Below are positions 25,255-33,876 of a stretch of DNA of 64,000 nucleotides, piece after piece. Source of the stretch: Xylanibacter ruminicola. GTDB lineage: Bacteria > Bacteroidota > Bacteroidia > Bacteroidales > Bacteroidaceae. The translations under genes and the position numbers were made by a program. The first letter of the stretch is position 1. Each line of letters begins with the position of its first letter. Under the pieces are notes generated by a model, which worked only from the letters and a program-made list of their open reading frames with translations, was not told where the DNA came from and searched no databases. The stretch spans positions 31,175 through 95,174 of the forward strand of contig NZ_FRBD01000021.1 of NCBI RefSeq assembly GCF_900142525.1, in the 5' to 3' direction.

Positions 25255-26196
25255 ATGGCAGAACACAATCACGAACACGAACACGAGCATCATCACCACT
25301 TTGAGATGCCACAGAAGAGTCGCATGGAAGAGGCTCTGAGTAAATACAACCTCGACATAAAAGACGAGGATGTGAAGGAAGCAGTAAAGAAGATTATTGC
25401 AGAAAAAGTAGCCGAAAACGATACCCTGGAAGTAAAGAAATTCCTGATGGGTAGCGTGGAGCTTACCACCCTGAAGACTACCGACTCAGACGAGAGCGTA
25501 CTGGCCTTTACAGAGCGCGTAAATCAGTTCGAAGAGCAGTACCCTCACCTACCCCACGTAGCCACGATCTGCGTATACCCACGCTTTGCCAAGATAGTAG
25601 CAGAGACCCTCGAAATCGAAGGCGTTGAAGTGGCTTGCGTATCAGGCTCATTCCCTTCTTCTCAGGCCCTGATCGAGGTTAAAACCATAGAGACAGGCCT
25701 GGCAATCAAAGACGGCGCTACAGAGATTGATATGGTGCTGAGCGTAGGCGCATTCCTCTCTGGCGATTACGAGACCTGTATCGACGAGATTCAGCAGATG
25801 AAAGAGGCTTGTGGCGATAAGAAACTGAAGGTGATTCTGGAGACTGGCTGCCTGAAGACAGCAGCTAATATCAAGACTGCATCTATACTGGCCATGTATT
25901 CCGGAGCCGACTACATCAAGACTTCTACAGGTAAGCTTGAGCCGGCAGCTACACCCGAGGCTGCTTACGTGATGTGCCAGGCCATTAAGGAGTACTACGA
26001 TGAAACGGGCATACAGATAGGTTTTAAGCCCGCTGGAGGCCTTAACAGCGTGATGGACGCACTGATATACTACACCATCGTAAAAGAGGTTCTGGGCGAG
26101 AAATGGCTTACCAATCAGATGTTCCGCATGGGAACAAGCCGCTTAGCTAATCTGCTGCTTAGCGAGGTAATAGGCGAAGAGGTGAAGTTCTTCTAA
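25255..26196 (+). CDS. deoC: Deoxyribose-phosphate aldolase
   Basis: A 313-residue class I aldolase. The Schiff-base Lys is in ADYIKTSTGK near residue 222, and the proton-relay Lys in IGFKPAGGL near residue 260. It splits 2-deoxyribose-5-phosphate into acetaldehyde and glyceraldehyde-3-phosphate. The length fits the Bacteroidetes form, longer than E. coli DeoC (259 residues). The N-terminus is unusual: MAEHNHEHEHEHHHHFE has eight His within residues 4-15. Confidence 0.94.
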   Translation: MAEHNHEHEHEHHHHFEMPQKSRMEEALSKYNLDIKDEDVKEAVKKIIAEKVAENDTLEVKKFLMGSVELTTLKTTDSDESVLAFTERVNQFEEQYPHLPHVATICVYPRFAKIVAETLEIEGVEVACVSGSFPSSQALIEVKTIETGLAIKDGATEIDMVLSVGAFLSGDYETCIDEIQQMKEACGDKKLKVILETGCLKTAANIKTASILAMYSGADYIKTSTGKLEPAATPEAAYVMCQAIKEYYDETGIQIGFKPAGGLNSVMDALIYYTIVKEVLGEKWLTNQMFRMGTSRLANLLLSEVIGEEVKFF

Positions 26197-26208
26197 AACA
26201 TAAAGTTT

Positions 26209-26233
26209 CCCCTCCTGAGTAGGAGGGGAATTT
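26209..26233 (+). terminator. Terminator between deoC and the prenyl synthase gene
   Basis: CCCCTCCT (26209-26216), loop GAGT, AGGAGGGG (26221-26228), then AATTTTT. The 8-bp stem is the same sequence as in the DUF559 element arms. Confidence 0.8.
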
Positions 26234-26240
26234 TTAATTC

Positions 26241-27215
26241 TTATTTGTTTCTCTGAATGACGTAATCCAAATAAGCCTTGAAGGAATCTTTCAGCTCAGG
26301 TTTCACGCATTCATCGATGAAACTTTGACATTCTTTGGCAAATTCCTCCATCTTCTTCTCAGCGTATTTGATACCACCATATTGCTTAGCAAATTCGATT
26401 AAAACGGCTATTTCATCTTGATTAATCGTGCCAGCCTTTACCTTCTTGGCCAGATTTAAAACAGCATCATTCTTATACTGATTCAATGTATAGATAATAG
26501 GCAGCGTGAGCTTACCTTCAAGCATGTCATTGCCAGTTGGCTTACCTATCTCAGCAGAGTCGTAATAATCAAAAATATCATCACGAATCTGGAAGATCAT
26601 ACCGATATTATGTCCGAATTTTGCAGCCTTTTCAATCACATCACAAGGCGCACCTACAGAGATGGCACCAAGCTTACAACATGCCTCGAAAAGCACGGCA
26701 GTCTTCTTGTTAATAACCTGATAATAAACATCTTCCGAGATTTCCTGATTCGAGATATTCGAAAGCTGAAGAATCTCTCCAGCAGCCAAAGTACGACCAA
26801 GTTCTGCCAATTCTTGTACGATTTCATGATTATCAGAAAGAGCCACCCGAAGCAGGGCTGTACTCAAGATATAATCGCCCACAAGAACAGCCACCTTATT
26901 ATTATAAGAGGCATTTACCGATGGCTGGCCTCTACGCTGATCGCTCTCATCTACCACATCATCGTGCACCAGACTAGCCGTATGCAGCAACTCTAAACCC
27001 AGAGCAGCATTCTGTGTTACATCCGAAACATCACCATAATTTTTGGCAGTCAATAAAATCAGCATTGGGCGCATGCGTTTTCCACCACGCTGACGGATAT
27101 GAGAAAGAACACTTTCAAGCATACCATCACCCTGTGAAAGACTCTGTTTGAACAACTCGATAAAGTTGTTCATTTCGCCCTCGATAGGTTTTCTTATCGT
27201 TGATAAATAGTCCAT
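26241..27215 (-). CDS. Polyprenyl (trans-isoprenyl) diphosphate synthase
   Basis: A 324-residue enzyme from ATG 27215. The first Asp-rich motif is VHDDVVDESDQRRG near residue 84, the second QIRDDIFDYYD near 207. It builds long-chain isoprenyl diphosphates by adding isopentenyl diphosphate to allylic primers, feeding menaquinone or undecaprenyl-type lipids. Chain length cannot be read reliably. Convergent with deoC, divergent from polA. Confidence 0.93.
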   Translation of the reverse strand: MDYLSTIRKPIEGEMNNFIELFKQSLSQGDGMLESVLSHIRQRGGKRMRPMLILLTAKNYGDVSDVTQNAALGLELLHTASLVHDDVVDESDQRRGQPSVNASYNNKVAVLVGDYILSTALLRVALSDNHEIVQELAELGRTLAAGEILQLSNISNQEISEDVYYQVINKKTAVLFEACCKLGAISVGAPCDVIEKAAKFGHNIGMIFQIRDDIFDYYDSAEIGKPTGNDMLEGKLTLPIIYTLNQYKNDAVLNLAKKVKAGTINQDEIAVLIEFAKQYGGIKYAEKKMEEFAKECQSFIDECVKPELKDSFKAYLDYVIQRNK

Positions 27216-27233
27216 AACAAGCGAATTTTGCCA

Positions 27234-27281
27234 CAAAATTATGAAATATTTCTCTTATTCGGAAATATTTTGGTACTTTTG
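27234..27281. promoter_or_regulatory. Divergent -7 boxes (prenyl synthase / polA)
   Basis: Minus strand TAATTTTG (complement of 27234-27241), about 18 bases before the prenyl synthase ATG. Plus strand TACTTTTG (27274-27281), 20 bases before the polA ATG. No exact -33 TTTG was seen for either. Confidence 0.5.
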
Positions 27282-27301
27282 AGCCGAAAATTAAGAAAGT
27301 T

Positions 27302-30067
27302 ATGCAGAAATTGTTTCTTTTAGACGCTTATGCGCTCATTTATCGCAGCTATTATGCGTTCATCAAGAACCCACGAATCAACTCGAAAGGACTGAACACG
27401 AGTGCTATCATGGGCTTCCTGAATACTCTGAACGAGGTGCTTACAAAAGAGAAGCCAACACATATCGGAGTGGCTTTCGATCCACACGGACCAACCTTCC
27501 GTAGCGAGGCTTTTCCTGAATACAAAGCCCAGCGCGAAGAGACGCCAGAGGATATCCGCAAGGCAGTTCCCATCATCAAGGATCTACTGAAAGCCTACCG
27601 TATACCCATCTTACAGGCAGACGGTTACGAGGCCGATGACGTGATAGGAACATTGGCAGAAAAAGCCGGTTCCATCGGAGTTGAGACCTATATGTTAACA
27701 CCAGATAAGGACTACGGACAGTTGGTTCGCGATAACGTTTTCATCTACCGTCCACGTCATGGAGGCGGTTATGAAACGATGGGCCCCAAGGAGGTTTGTG
27801 AGAAATATGATATCCCCTCCCCTATGGCCGTCATCGATCTGCTGGCATTGATGGGCGACTCGGCCGATAACTTCCCAGGCTGTCCAGGTGTTGGTGAAAA
27901 AACTGCCGTGAAACTGATTAATGAGTTTGGAAGCATCGAACAGCTGATTGAGCGTTCGAGCGAGATCAAAGGTAAGCTTCGCGAAAAAGTTGAAGAGCAT
28001 GTCGACGATATCAAGATGAGTTACTTCCTTGCAACCATCAAAACCGATGTGCCTATCGAGCTCGATATGGAAAGTTTGAAACTCGTTGAGCCCAACGAGG
28101 ACGAACTTGGCAAATTACTGCTCGAACTCGAGATGAAGAGCTTTGCCGACCGTGTTCTTAAGAAAAGTCAAAAACCGCAAAAAGTTGTAAATCAGCAACT
28201 CGATCTCTTTGCAGAATTCACGCCCAACGGGCAGGATTTATTCGAAAATTCGAGTTTTGAGACGCTAAAAACAACACCTCATGACTACAAACTCGTTGAA
28301 AATCAGGAGGATTTGAAGAAAATTTGTGACTATTTCTTGACAAACAAAATTCTCAGTCTAGACACAGAAACCACTTCAACGAGTGCCATCGATGCAGAAT
28401 TGGTAGGTTTGAGCTTTGCCGTGAAAGAATTCGAGGCGTTTTATGTGCCCATTCCAGCCAATCGTGAAGAAGCGTTGCAAATTGTTAATATCTTTAAACC
28501 CGTCTACGAAAGCGAGGAAATACTCAAAGTGGGTCAAAACTTGAAGTACGACCTTGAGGTTCTTCGAAACTACGGCATCGAGTTGAAAGGAAAAATGTGG
28601 GACACCATGATTGCCCACTATCTCATCCAACCCGAACTTCATCACAACATGGATTACATGGCTGAGATTTATCTCAACTACCAGACCATTCATATTGATG
28701 AACTGATCGGGCCAAAAGGTAAGAACCAGAAATCAATGCGCTCTCTCCCACCCTCTCAGGTTTACGAGTATGCAGCCGAAGATGCCGACATCACGCTTCG
28801 ACTGAAAAACAAACTCGAACCAGAGCTGAAGAAGGCCGAGTGCGAAGACCTATTCTACAATATAGAGATGCCATTGATGCCTGTTCTGGCTGAGATGGAG
28901 ATGAATGGTGTTTGCCTGGATACAGAATCGCTTGCCGAGACGTCAAAACAATTCAACAACCGCATGAACGAGATTGAGGCTCGTATCTACGAGTTGGCAG
29001 GCGAACGATTCAACATCGCATCGCCCAAACAGGTTGGTGAGATACTCTTCGACAAACTCAAGATAGTAGAGAAAGCCAAGAAGACCAAGACGGGCCAATA
29101 CGTTACATCCGAAGAGGTGCTGCAGCAACTGCGCAACAAGCATGAGATAGTAGCTGACATATTGGAACACAGAGGTTTAAAAAAGCTAATAGGCACCTAT
29201 ATCGATGCCCTACCCAAGTTAATAAATCCAAAGACTGGTCATATCCACACCTCGTTTAATCAAACGATTACTGCTACAGGGCGCCTATCCTCGAGTGATC
29301 CTAACCTGCAGAACATCCCTATCCGTGGCGAAGACGGAAAGGAAATCCGCAAGGCATTTATTCCAGAGCCAGGATGTCTGTTCTTTTCAGCAGACTATTC
29401 GCAGATAGAACTCAGAGTGATGGCCCATCTGTCGCAAGACGAACAGATGATTCGTGTGTTCAGCGAAGGCAAGGATCTGCATGCTGCCACAGCAGCCAAC
29501 ATCTACAAAAAACCTATTGAAGAGGTAACGCGCGACGAACGCACCAAGTCGAAGCGAGCCAACTTTGGTATCATTTACGGCATCACCGTATTTGGCCTTG
29601 CAGAGCGATTGGATATCCCTCGCGATGAAGCTAAAATGCTGATAGATGGCTACTTTGAGACCTTCCCACAGGTTCGTGATTATATGGAAAAATCTAAAGA
29701 GGTGGCCAGAGAGAAGGGCTACGTCACTACCCTATTCGGCCGCCGCCGCTATCTGCCAGACATCAATTCGCACAATGCTACCGTTCGTGGCTTTGCTGAG
29801 CGAAATGCCATCAACGCCCCGATTCAGGGCACTGCTGCTGACATCATCAAGGTAGCTATGATTCGCATCTTTAACCGCTTTAAGGCAGAAGGCATCAAGA
29901 GCAAGATGATACTGCAGGTACACGACGAATTAAACTTCTCTGTCTACCCAGACGAGAAGGAAAAAGTAGAGGGCATCGTGCTCGAAGAGATGCAGAATGC
30001 CCTGAACTTAAGTGTGCCACTAGTTGCTGATTCCGGATTCGGACAGAACTGGCTCGAGGCCCACTAA
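27302..30067 (+). CDS. polA: DNA polymerase I
   Basis: A 921-residue protein with all three domains. The N-terminal 5' nuclease (residues about 1-290) has DAYALIYRSYYAF and GYEADDVIGTLA. The 3'-5' exonuclease begins near 345 with LSLDTETTST; its DxE pair is intact, so proofreading is probable. The polymerase domain has DYSQIELRVMAHLS (motif A) near 698, RANFGIIYGITVFGLA (motif B) and QVHDEL (motif C). It fills gaps and removes RNA primers. It meets the nucleoside kinase gene tail to tail with no spacer. Confidence 0.96.
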   Translation: MQKLFLLDAYALIYRSYYAFIKNPRINSKGLNTSAIMGFLNTLNEVLTKEKPTHIGVAFDPHGPTFRSEAFPEYKAQREETPEDIRKAVPIIKDLLKAYRIPILQADGYEADDVIGTLAEKAGSIGVETYMLTPDKDYGQLVRDNVFIYRPRHGGGYETMGPKEVCEKYDIPSPMAVIDLLALMGDSADNFPGCPGVGEKTAVKLINEFGSIEQLIERSSEIKGKLREKVEEHVDDIKMSYFLATIKTDVPIELDMESLKLVEPNEDELGKLLLELEMKSFADRVLKKSQKPQKVVNQQLDLFAEFTPNGQDLFENSSFETLKTTPHDYKLVENQEDLKKICDYFLTNKILSLDTETTSTSAIDAELVGLSFAVKEFEAFYVPIPANREEALQIVNIFKPVYESEEILKVGQNLKYDLEVLRNYGIELKGKMWDTMIAHYLIQPELHHNMDYMAEIYLNYQTIHIDELIGPKGKNQKSMRSLPPSQVYEYAAEDADITLRLKNKLEPELKKAECEDLFYNIEMPLMPVLAEMEMNGVCLDTESLAETSKQFNNRMNEIEARIYELAGERFNIASPKQVGEILFDKLKIVEKAKKTKTGQYVTSEEVLQQLRNKHEIVADILEHRGLKKLIGTYIDALPKLINPKTGHIHTSFNQTITATGRLSSSDPNLQNIPIRGEDGKEIRKAFIPEPGCLFFSADYSQIELRVMAHLSQDEQMIRVFSEGKDLHAATAANIYKKPIEEVTRDERTKSKRANFGIIYGITVFGLAERLDIPRDEAKMLIDGYFETFPQVRDYMEKSKEVAREKGYVTTLFGRRRYLPDINSHNATVRGFAERNAINAPIQGTAADIIKVAMIRIFNRFKAEGIKSKMILQVHDELNFSVYPDEKEKVEGIVLEEMQNALNLSVPLVADSGFGQNWLEAH

Positions 30068-31729
30068 TTAGTACTTAAATGATGACCCGCCAAGGAACTC
30101 GCGAAGCAGCGATGTAGGCGGAATCTGAGTCTCAGGAATGGGACGGATATATCGAAGGAATTTCAGCAGGCGATAAGCCTCTGCATATTCCTTCGAGTTT
30201 TCTGGTACCTGCTCCAAAAGCGGCTCAGCCTGACTCTTAATCACAGCCAGCTCGAACAGCATGGCAGTATTAAACATCGCATCGGCATTCTCCTGGAATG
30301 GGAAAATCCACTTGTTCTCCCCCGCCCTAACGCTTGGCCAGCGACGGATGGTCTCCTGAGCATCAACACCACGATACTTATAATCGCGGATAATACGGCG
30401 CAGAAGTCGGTTATCTGTGGTTGGAACGTAGTTATGATTATCAAGCAGAATGGTAGTCAGGGCCGAAGCATAAACACGGTAAATCTGATCGTTGGGAATC
30501 TCAGAGGTAAGCTCTGGATTCAAGGCGTGAATACCCTCTACCACAAGCACCTCGTTGCCCTTAAGCTGCAACTTCTTACCACTCCATTCGCTGCATCCCT
30601 TCTGGAAATTATAGCGAGGCAGCTCTACCTCTTCGCCATTGAAAAGAGCCGTTAGCTGCTCGTTGAGCAGAGGCAGATTCAAGGCGTGCAGATGCTCAAA
30701 ATCGTAGTCACCCTTCTCGTCGCGAGGCGTCTTATCGCGATCCAGGAAGTAGTCATCGAGCGAGATGTTAACAGGCTTGATACCATTAACAGCCAACTGC
30801 ACGCTAAGACGCTTGCAGGTAGTAGTTTTTCCTGATGATGAAGGACCAGCAATCAGCACCAACTTAACGCCCTTACGCTGAGCTATCTCATCAGCAATCT
30901 TGGCTATCTTCTTCTCCTGAAGCGCCTCACTAATCTGTATCAGCGTAGACGAGTGTCCTTCCATTATCACCTCATTCAAATCACCAATGGTGCGTATGCC
31001 AAGAATATCCTGCCATTGATGGTGCTCCTTGAAGATGCCGAACATCTTATCCTGATGCGTCATCTCGCCAAGCTCTGTAGGATGTTCGCGCGAAGGAATA
31101 CGAAGCAGTAACCCATCGTAATACTTCTCGACACCAAAGAGGTATATCTGCGATGTATTGGTGAGCAGAGAGCCGTAGTAGTAATCCACGTAACCATCTA
31201 TGTCATAGTAAGTTGTAAAAAGACGGCCTGTACTCTTCAGTAGTTTGACCTTCGAACGATTATGCAAGCTATCGAATAGTTCTATGGCCTCTTTTGTCGT
31301 CGTCTCGTGTCGATGTATGGGGTAAGCAGCATCTATAATTTCCTGCATCTTACGACGTATGGCTCCAGCATCATCCAGAGTAACAGGGCGCCCAATATTC
31401 AGGTTTACATAGTAACCATTACTAACAGGAATATCGATAGCCACTTTGCAACGCTCGAAAAGATCGTGAACAGCCTTGCAGAGTACAAAGAAAAGGCTAC
31501 GAGTATAAGCACGCGAACCACTAGATGAAGTGATATCGAGAAACTCCACCTCCTTCTGCTTATACACACGATAGTGCATACCTTCTACCTTATTATTGAC
31601 ATGGGCCGAGAGAGGGCCGAAATGCATGGTATATCCACTCTTCTCATACACCTCCTCGAGGTTTGAACCAATAGGAACTTCTACCGTTGTATCGTTATTT
31701 AATACATGTACTTTCACTAATTTTTCCAT
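30068..31729 (-). CDS. Nucleoside kinase (uridine kinase/phosphoribulokinase-like)
   Basis: A 553-residue protein from ATG 31729 (a TTG two codons upstream is less likely). The N-terminus (VHVLNNDTTVEVPIGSNLEE) resembles a TGS-like domain, followed by a domain like the threonyl-tRNA synthetase second additional domain (HRHETTTKEAIELF). The C-terminal half is a P-loop kinase: LIAGPSSSGKTTTCKRLS near residue 285 and DDYFLDRDKTPRDEKGDYDFEHL further on, as in uridine kinases. The two-part layout is common in Bacteroidetes and Firmicutes; the substrate is presumably a pyrimidine nucleoside, not proven. Confidence 0.87.
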   Translation of the reverse strand: MEKLVKVHVLNNDTTVEVPIGSNLEEVYEKSGYTMHFGPLSAHVNNKVEGMHYRVYKQKEVEFLDITSSSGSRAYTRSLFFVLCKAVHDLFERCKVAIDIPVSNGYYVNLNIGRPVTLDDAGAIRRKMQEIIDAAYPIHRHETTTKEAIELFDSLHNRSKVKLLKSTGRLFTTYYDIDGYVDYYYGSLLTNTSQIYLFGVEKYYDGLLLRIPSREHPTELGEMTHQDKMFGIFKEHHQWQDILGIRTIGDLNEVIMEGHSSTLIQISEALQEKKIAKIADEIAQRKGVKLVLIAGPSSSGKTTTCKRLSVQLAVNGIKPVNISLDDYFLDRDKTPRDEKGDYDFEHLHALNLPLLNEQLTALFNGEEVELPRYNFQKGCSEWSGKKLQLKGNEVLVVEGIHALNPELTSEIPNDQIYRVYASALTTILLDNHNYVPTTDNRLLRRIIRDYKYRGVDAQETIRRWPSVRAGENKWIFPFQENADAMFNTAMLFELAVIKSQAEPLLEQVPENSKEYAEAYRLLKFLRYIRPIPETQIPPTSLLREFLGGSSFKY

Positions 31730-31762
31730 AAGCAATATTTATTGTTTAGCTAAATTTCTTTG

Positions 31763-31820
31763 CAAAGATAACATTTTTCTGAAATCTTAACTTATTATTC
31801 TGAGTTTTTTTATAACTTTG
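31763..31820. promoter_or_regulatory. Divergent -7 boxes (nucleoside kinase / Na-Pi transporter)
   Basis: Minus strand TATCTTTG (complement of 31763-31770), 33 bases before the kinase ATG. Plus strand TAACTTTG (31813-31820), 32 bases before the transporter ATG. Confidence 0.6.
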
Positions 31821-31852
31821 TAGCCGAATTACTAAATATAGATACGATTTTT

Positions 31853-33589
31853 ATGTCAATCTGGATTATTTTTAAACTTCTGGGATCGCTTGCTCTGTTG
31901 ATGTTCGGTATGAAGTCGATGAGTGAAGCTTTGCAGAAGATGGCGGGTCCACAATTGCGACACGTTCTTGGTGCTATGACCACCAATCGTTTTACTGGTA
32001 TGCTTACAGGTATGCTTGTTACAGCCTCCGTTCAGTCATCAACAGCCACCACTGTGATGACTGTCTCGTTTGTTAATGCAGGCTTGCTTACCTTGGCACA
32101 AGCCATTTCAGTTATCATGGGTGCCAACATCGGAACCACACTTACCGCATGGATCATGTCGGCAGGTATGTCGTTCGACATCACCAGCGCCGTCTATCCG
32201 GCATTCTTCCTGGGTATCATTCTGATATACCTGAAGAAGTACCGATATATTGGCGATTTCCTGTTTGGACTCTCGTTCCTGCTCCTTGGTTTGGGAACAC
32301 TCAGAATGACTGGCACAGAAATGCATCTGGGTGAGAATCAGGCCCTACTCGACTTCTTCGCCTCGTTCGATCCCGACTCATTCCTCACCACGCTGATATT
32401 CCTGTTCCTTGGAGGCATTATGACCTTCTGCGTTCAGTCGTCAGCAGCCGTTATGGCCATCACCATGATTCTCTGCTCAAGCGGAGCACTACCTATATAT
32501 CAAGGTATAGCACTGGTTATGGGTGAGAACATAGGAACCACCGTTACCTCTAACCTCGCTGCCCTATCGGCCAACACTCAGGCCCGCAGAGCTGCACTTG
32601 CACACATGTTCTTCAATGTGTTCGGAGTTGTGTGGATCCTGTTTGTTTTCCGTCCTTTCGTAGATGCTGTTTGCGGCATGGTGGGCTATGATGTAGAGAT
32701 GGTAAAGGGCTCTGTATCAACCAGCGTGTTCCTTGCCAACGCAGCCAAGCTTAGCTTTGTGCTGGCAGCATTCCACACCTGCTTCAACGTGGTTAACACC
32801 TTCATACTCATATGGTTCATCCCACAGATAGAGCGATTTGTATGTTGGGTTATCAAGCCAAAGAAGGTGGACGAGGAAGAGGACTTCCGTCTGCATTTCA
32901 TCACCTCTGGTATCATGAAAACCCCAGAGCTTTCGGTACTCGAGGCACAGAAGGAGATTCAGCACTTCTCAGAGCGCATGCAGCGCATGTTCGGAATGGT
33001 GCGCGAGTTACTGAATCTATCGTCGAGCGAGTCGAACAAGAAAGACAACAAAGCTGGCGATTTCAACAAGCTTTACAGTCGTATTGAGAAGTACGAAGGC
33101 ATCAGCGACAACATGGAGCTCGAGATAGCCAAATACCTCGATTCTGTGAGCGATGCACACCTTTCTGACGATACTAAGGCCAAGATACGTGCCATGTTGC
33201 GTGAGATTTCAGAGCTTGAGAGTATTGGCGATGCTTGCTTCAATATGGCTCGCACCATATCGCGCAAGTACAACACCAAAGCCGATCACTTTGTTGAGAA
33301 GCAATACGAGCATATCCACCAGATGATGGAACTTACTGATCAGTCGCTTACCCAGATGAACAAGCTGATGATTGGTCGTAAGGAGTCGTTCGATGTAAAC
33401 CGTACTTTCAACATCGAGCACGAAATCAACAACTATCGCAACCAGTTGAAGGCCCAGAATATCAATGATATCAACAACCACGAGTACACCTACGGCGTTG
33501 GTACCATCTATATGGACCTTATTAACGAGTGTGAGAAGCTGGGCGACTACGTAGTAAACGTTGTAGAGGCCCGCATGGGATTGAGATAA
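31853..33589 (+). CDS. Na/Pi cotransporter family protein
   Basis: A 578-residue protein. The N-terminal about 330 residues form the membrane domain with two Na/Pi repeat motifs (VTASVQSSTATTVMTVSFV near 57 and FCVQSSAAVMAITMIL near 197, each with the QSS signature). The C-terminal about 200 residues are a helical PhoU-like domain facing the cytoplasm. It would take up phosphate with Na+. No pho regulator is beside it. Confidence 0.92.
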   Translation: MSIWIIFKLLGSLALLMFGMKSMSEALQKMAGPQLRHVLGAMTTNRFTGMLTGMLVTASVQSSTATTVMTVSFVNAGLLTLAQAISVIMGANIGTTLTAWIMSAGMSFDITSAVYPAFFLGIILIYLKKYRYIGDFLFGLSFLLLGLGTLRMTGTEMHLGENQALLDFFASFDPDSFLTTLIFLFLGGIMTFCVQSSAAVMAITMILCSSGALPIYQGIALVMGENIGTTVTSNLAALSANTQARRAALAHMFFNVFGVVWILFVFRPFVDAVCGMVGYDVEMVKGSVSTSVFLANAAKLSFVLAAFHTCFNVVNTFILIWFIPQIERFVCWVIKPKKVDEEEDFRLHFITSGIMKTPELSVLEAQKEIQHFSERMQRMFGMVRELLNLSSSESNKKDNKAGDFNKLYSRIEKYEGISDNMELEIAKYLDSVSDAHLSDDTKAKIRAMLREISELESIGDACFNMARTISRKYNTKADHFVEKQYEHIHQMMELTDQSLTQMNKLMIGRKESFDVNRTFNIEHEINNYRNQLKAQNINDINNHEYTYGVGTIYMDLINECEKLGDYVVNVVEARMGLR

Positions 33590-33613
33590 CTCCCCCACTC
33601 TACGCTATATTTA

Positions 33614-33672
33614 TTCCCAGGCTGGGAATAAAATGTTCCCAACGTGGGAATGTTTTGTTCCCAACCTGGGAA
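33614..33672. repeat. 22-bp-period palindrome array, three units
   Basis: TTCCCAGGCTGGGAA (33614-33628), TTCCCAACGTGGGAA (33636-33650) and TTCCCAACCTGGGAA (33658-33672): 15-bp palindromes starting exactly 22 bases apart with 7-base spacers. It begins 24 bases after the transporter stop and ends 22 bases before the -33 box of the thiamine operon. Confidence 0.9.
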
Positions 33673-33694
33673 TAAATCATTTTCAATATAAAAG

Positions 33695-33726
33695 TTTGGC
33701 TATTTCGATAATATTGCTTACCTTTG
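33695..33726 (+). promoter_or_regulatory. Promoter of the thiamine uptake operon
   Basis: TTTG (33695-33698), 20 bases, TACCTTTG (33719-33726); transcription would start about 10 bases before the TPP aptamer. Confidence 0.8.
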
Positions 33727-33739
33727 CAGCCGAATTATC

Positions 33740-33812
33740 AAGGGGTGTCCACGAGTGTGGGCTGAGATGATACCCTCTAACCTGATCTGGATTATGCCAG
33801 CGTAGGGATGGA
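33740..33812 (+). promoter_or_regulatory. TPP riboswitch (thi box)
   Basis: Conserved blocks of the thiamine pyrophosphate aptamer are in order: GGGGTG, GGGCTGAGATGATACCC, ACCTGATCTGGATTATGCC, AGCGTAGGGA. It lies in the leader of the TonB receptor gene, 65 bases before the ATG. CCCCTT at 33839-33844, between aptamer and start codon, is complementary to the 5' strand of P1 (AAGGGG, 33740-33745), so a switch between P1 and an alternative stem is possible. TPP binding should turn the operon off. Confidence 0.95.
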
Positions 33813-33876
33813 TAGCAGGCTTTATCAATAAAAACATTCCCCTTTACTTATATAATAATTAAAGGTTATCTTAGAA

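Noticed and set aside
33614..33672. Palindromes considered as a plain terminator of the Na/Pi gene
   Set aside because: A single hairpin might terminate, but three units with an exact 22-bp period, and four more at another locus without such context, are not explained by termination. No T-run follows the units.
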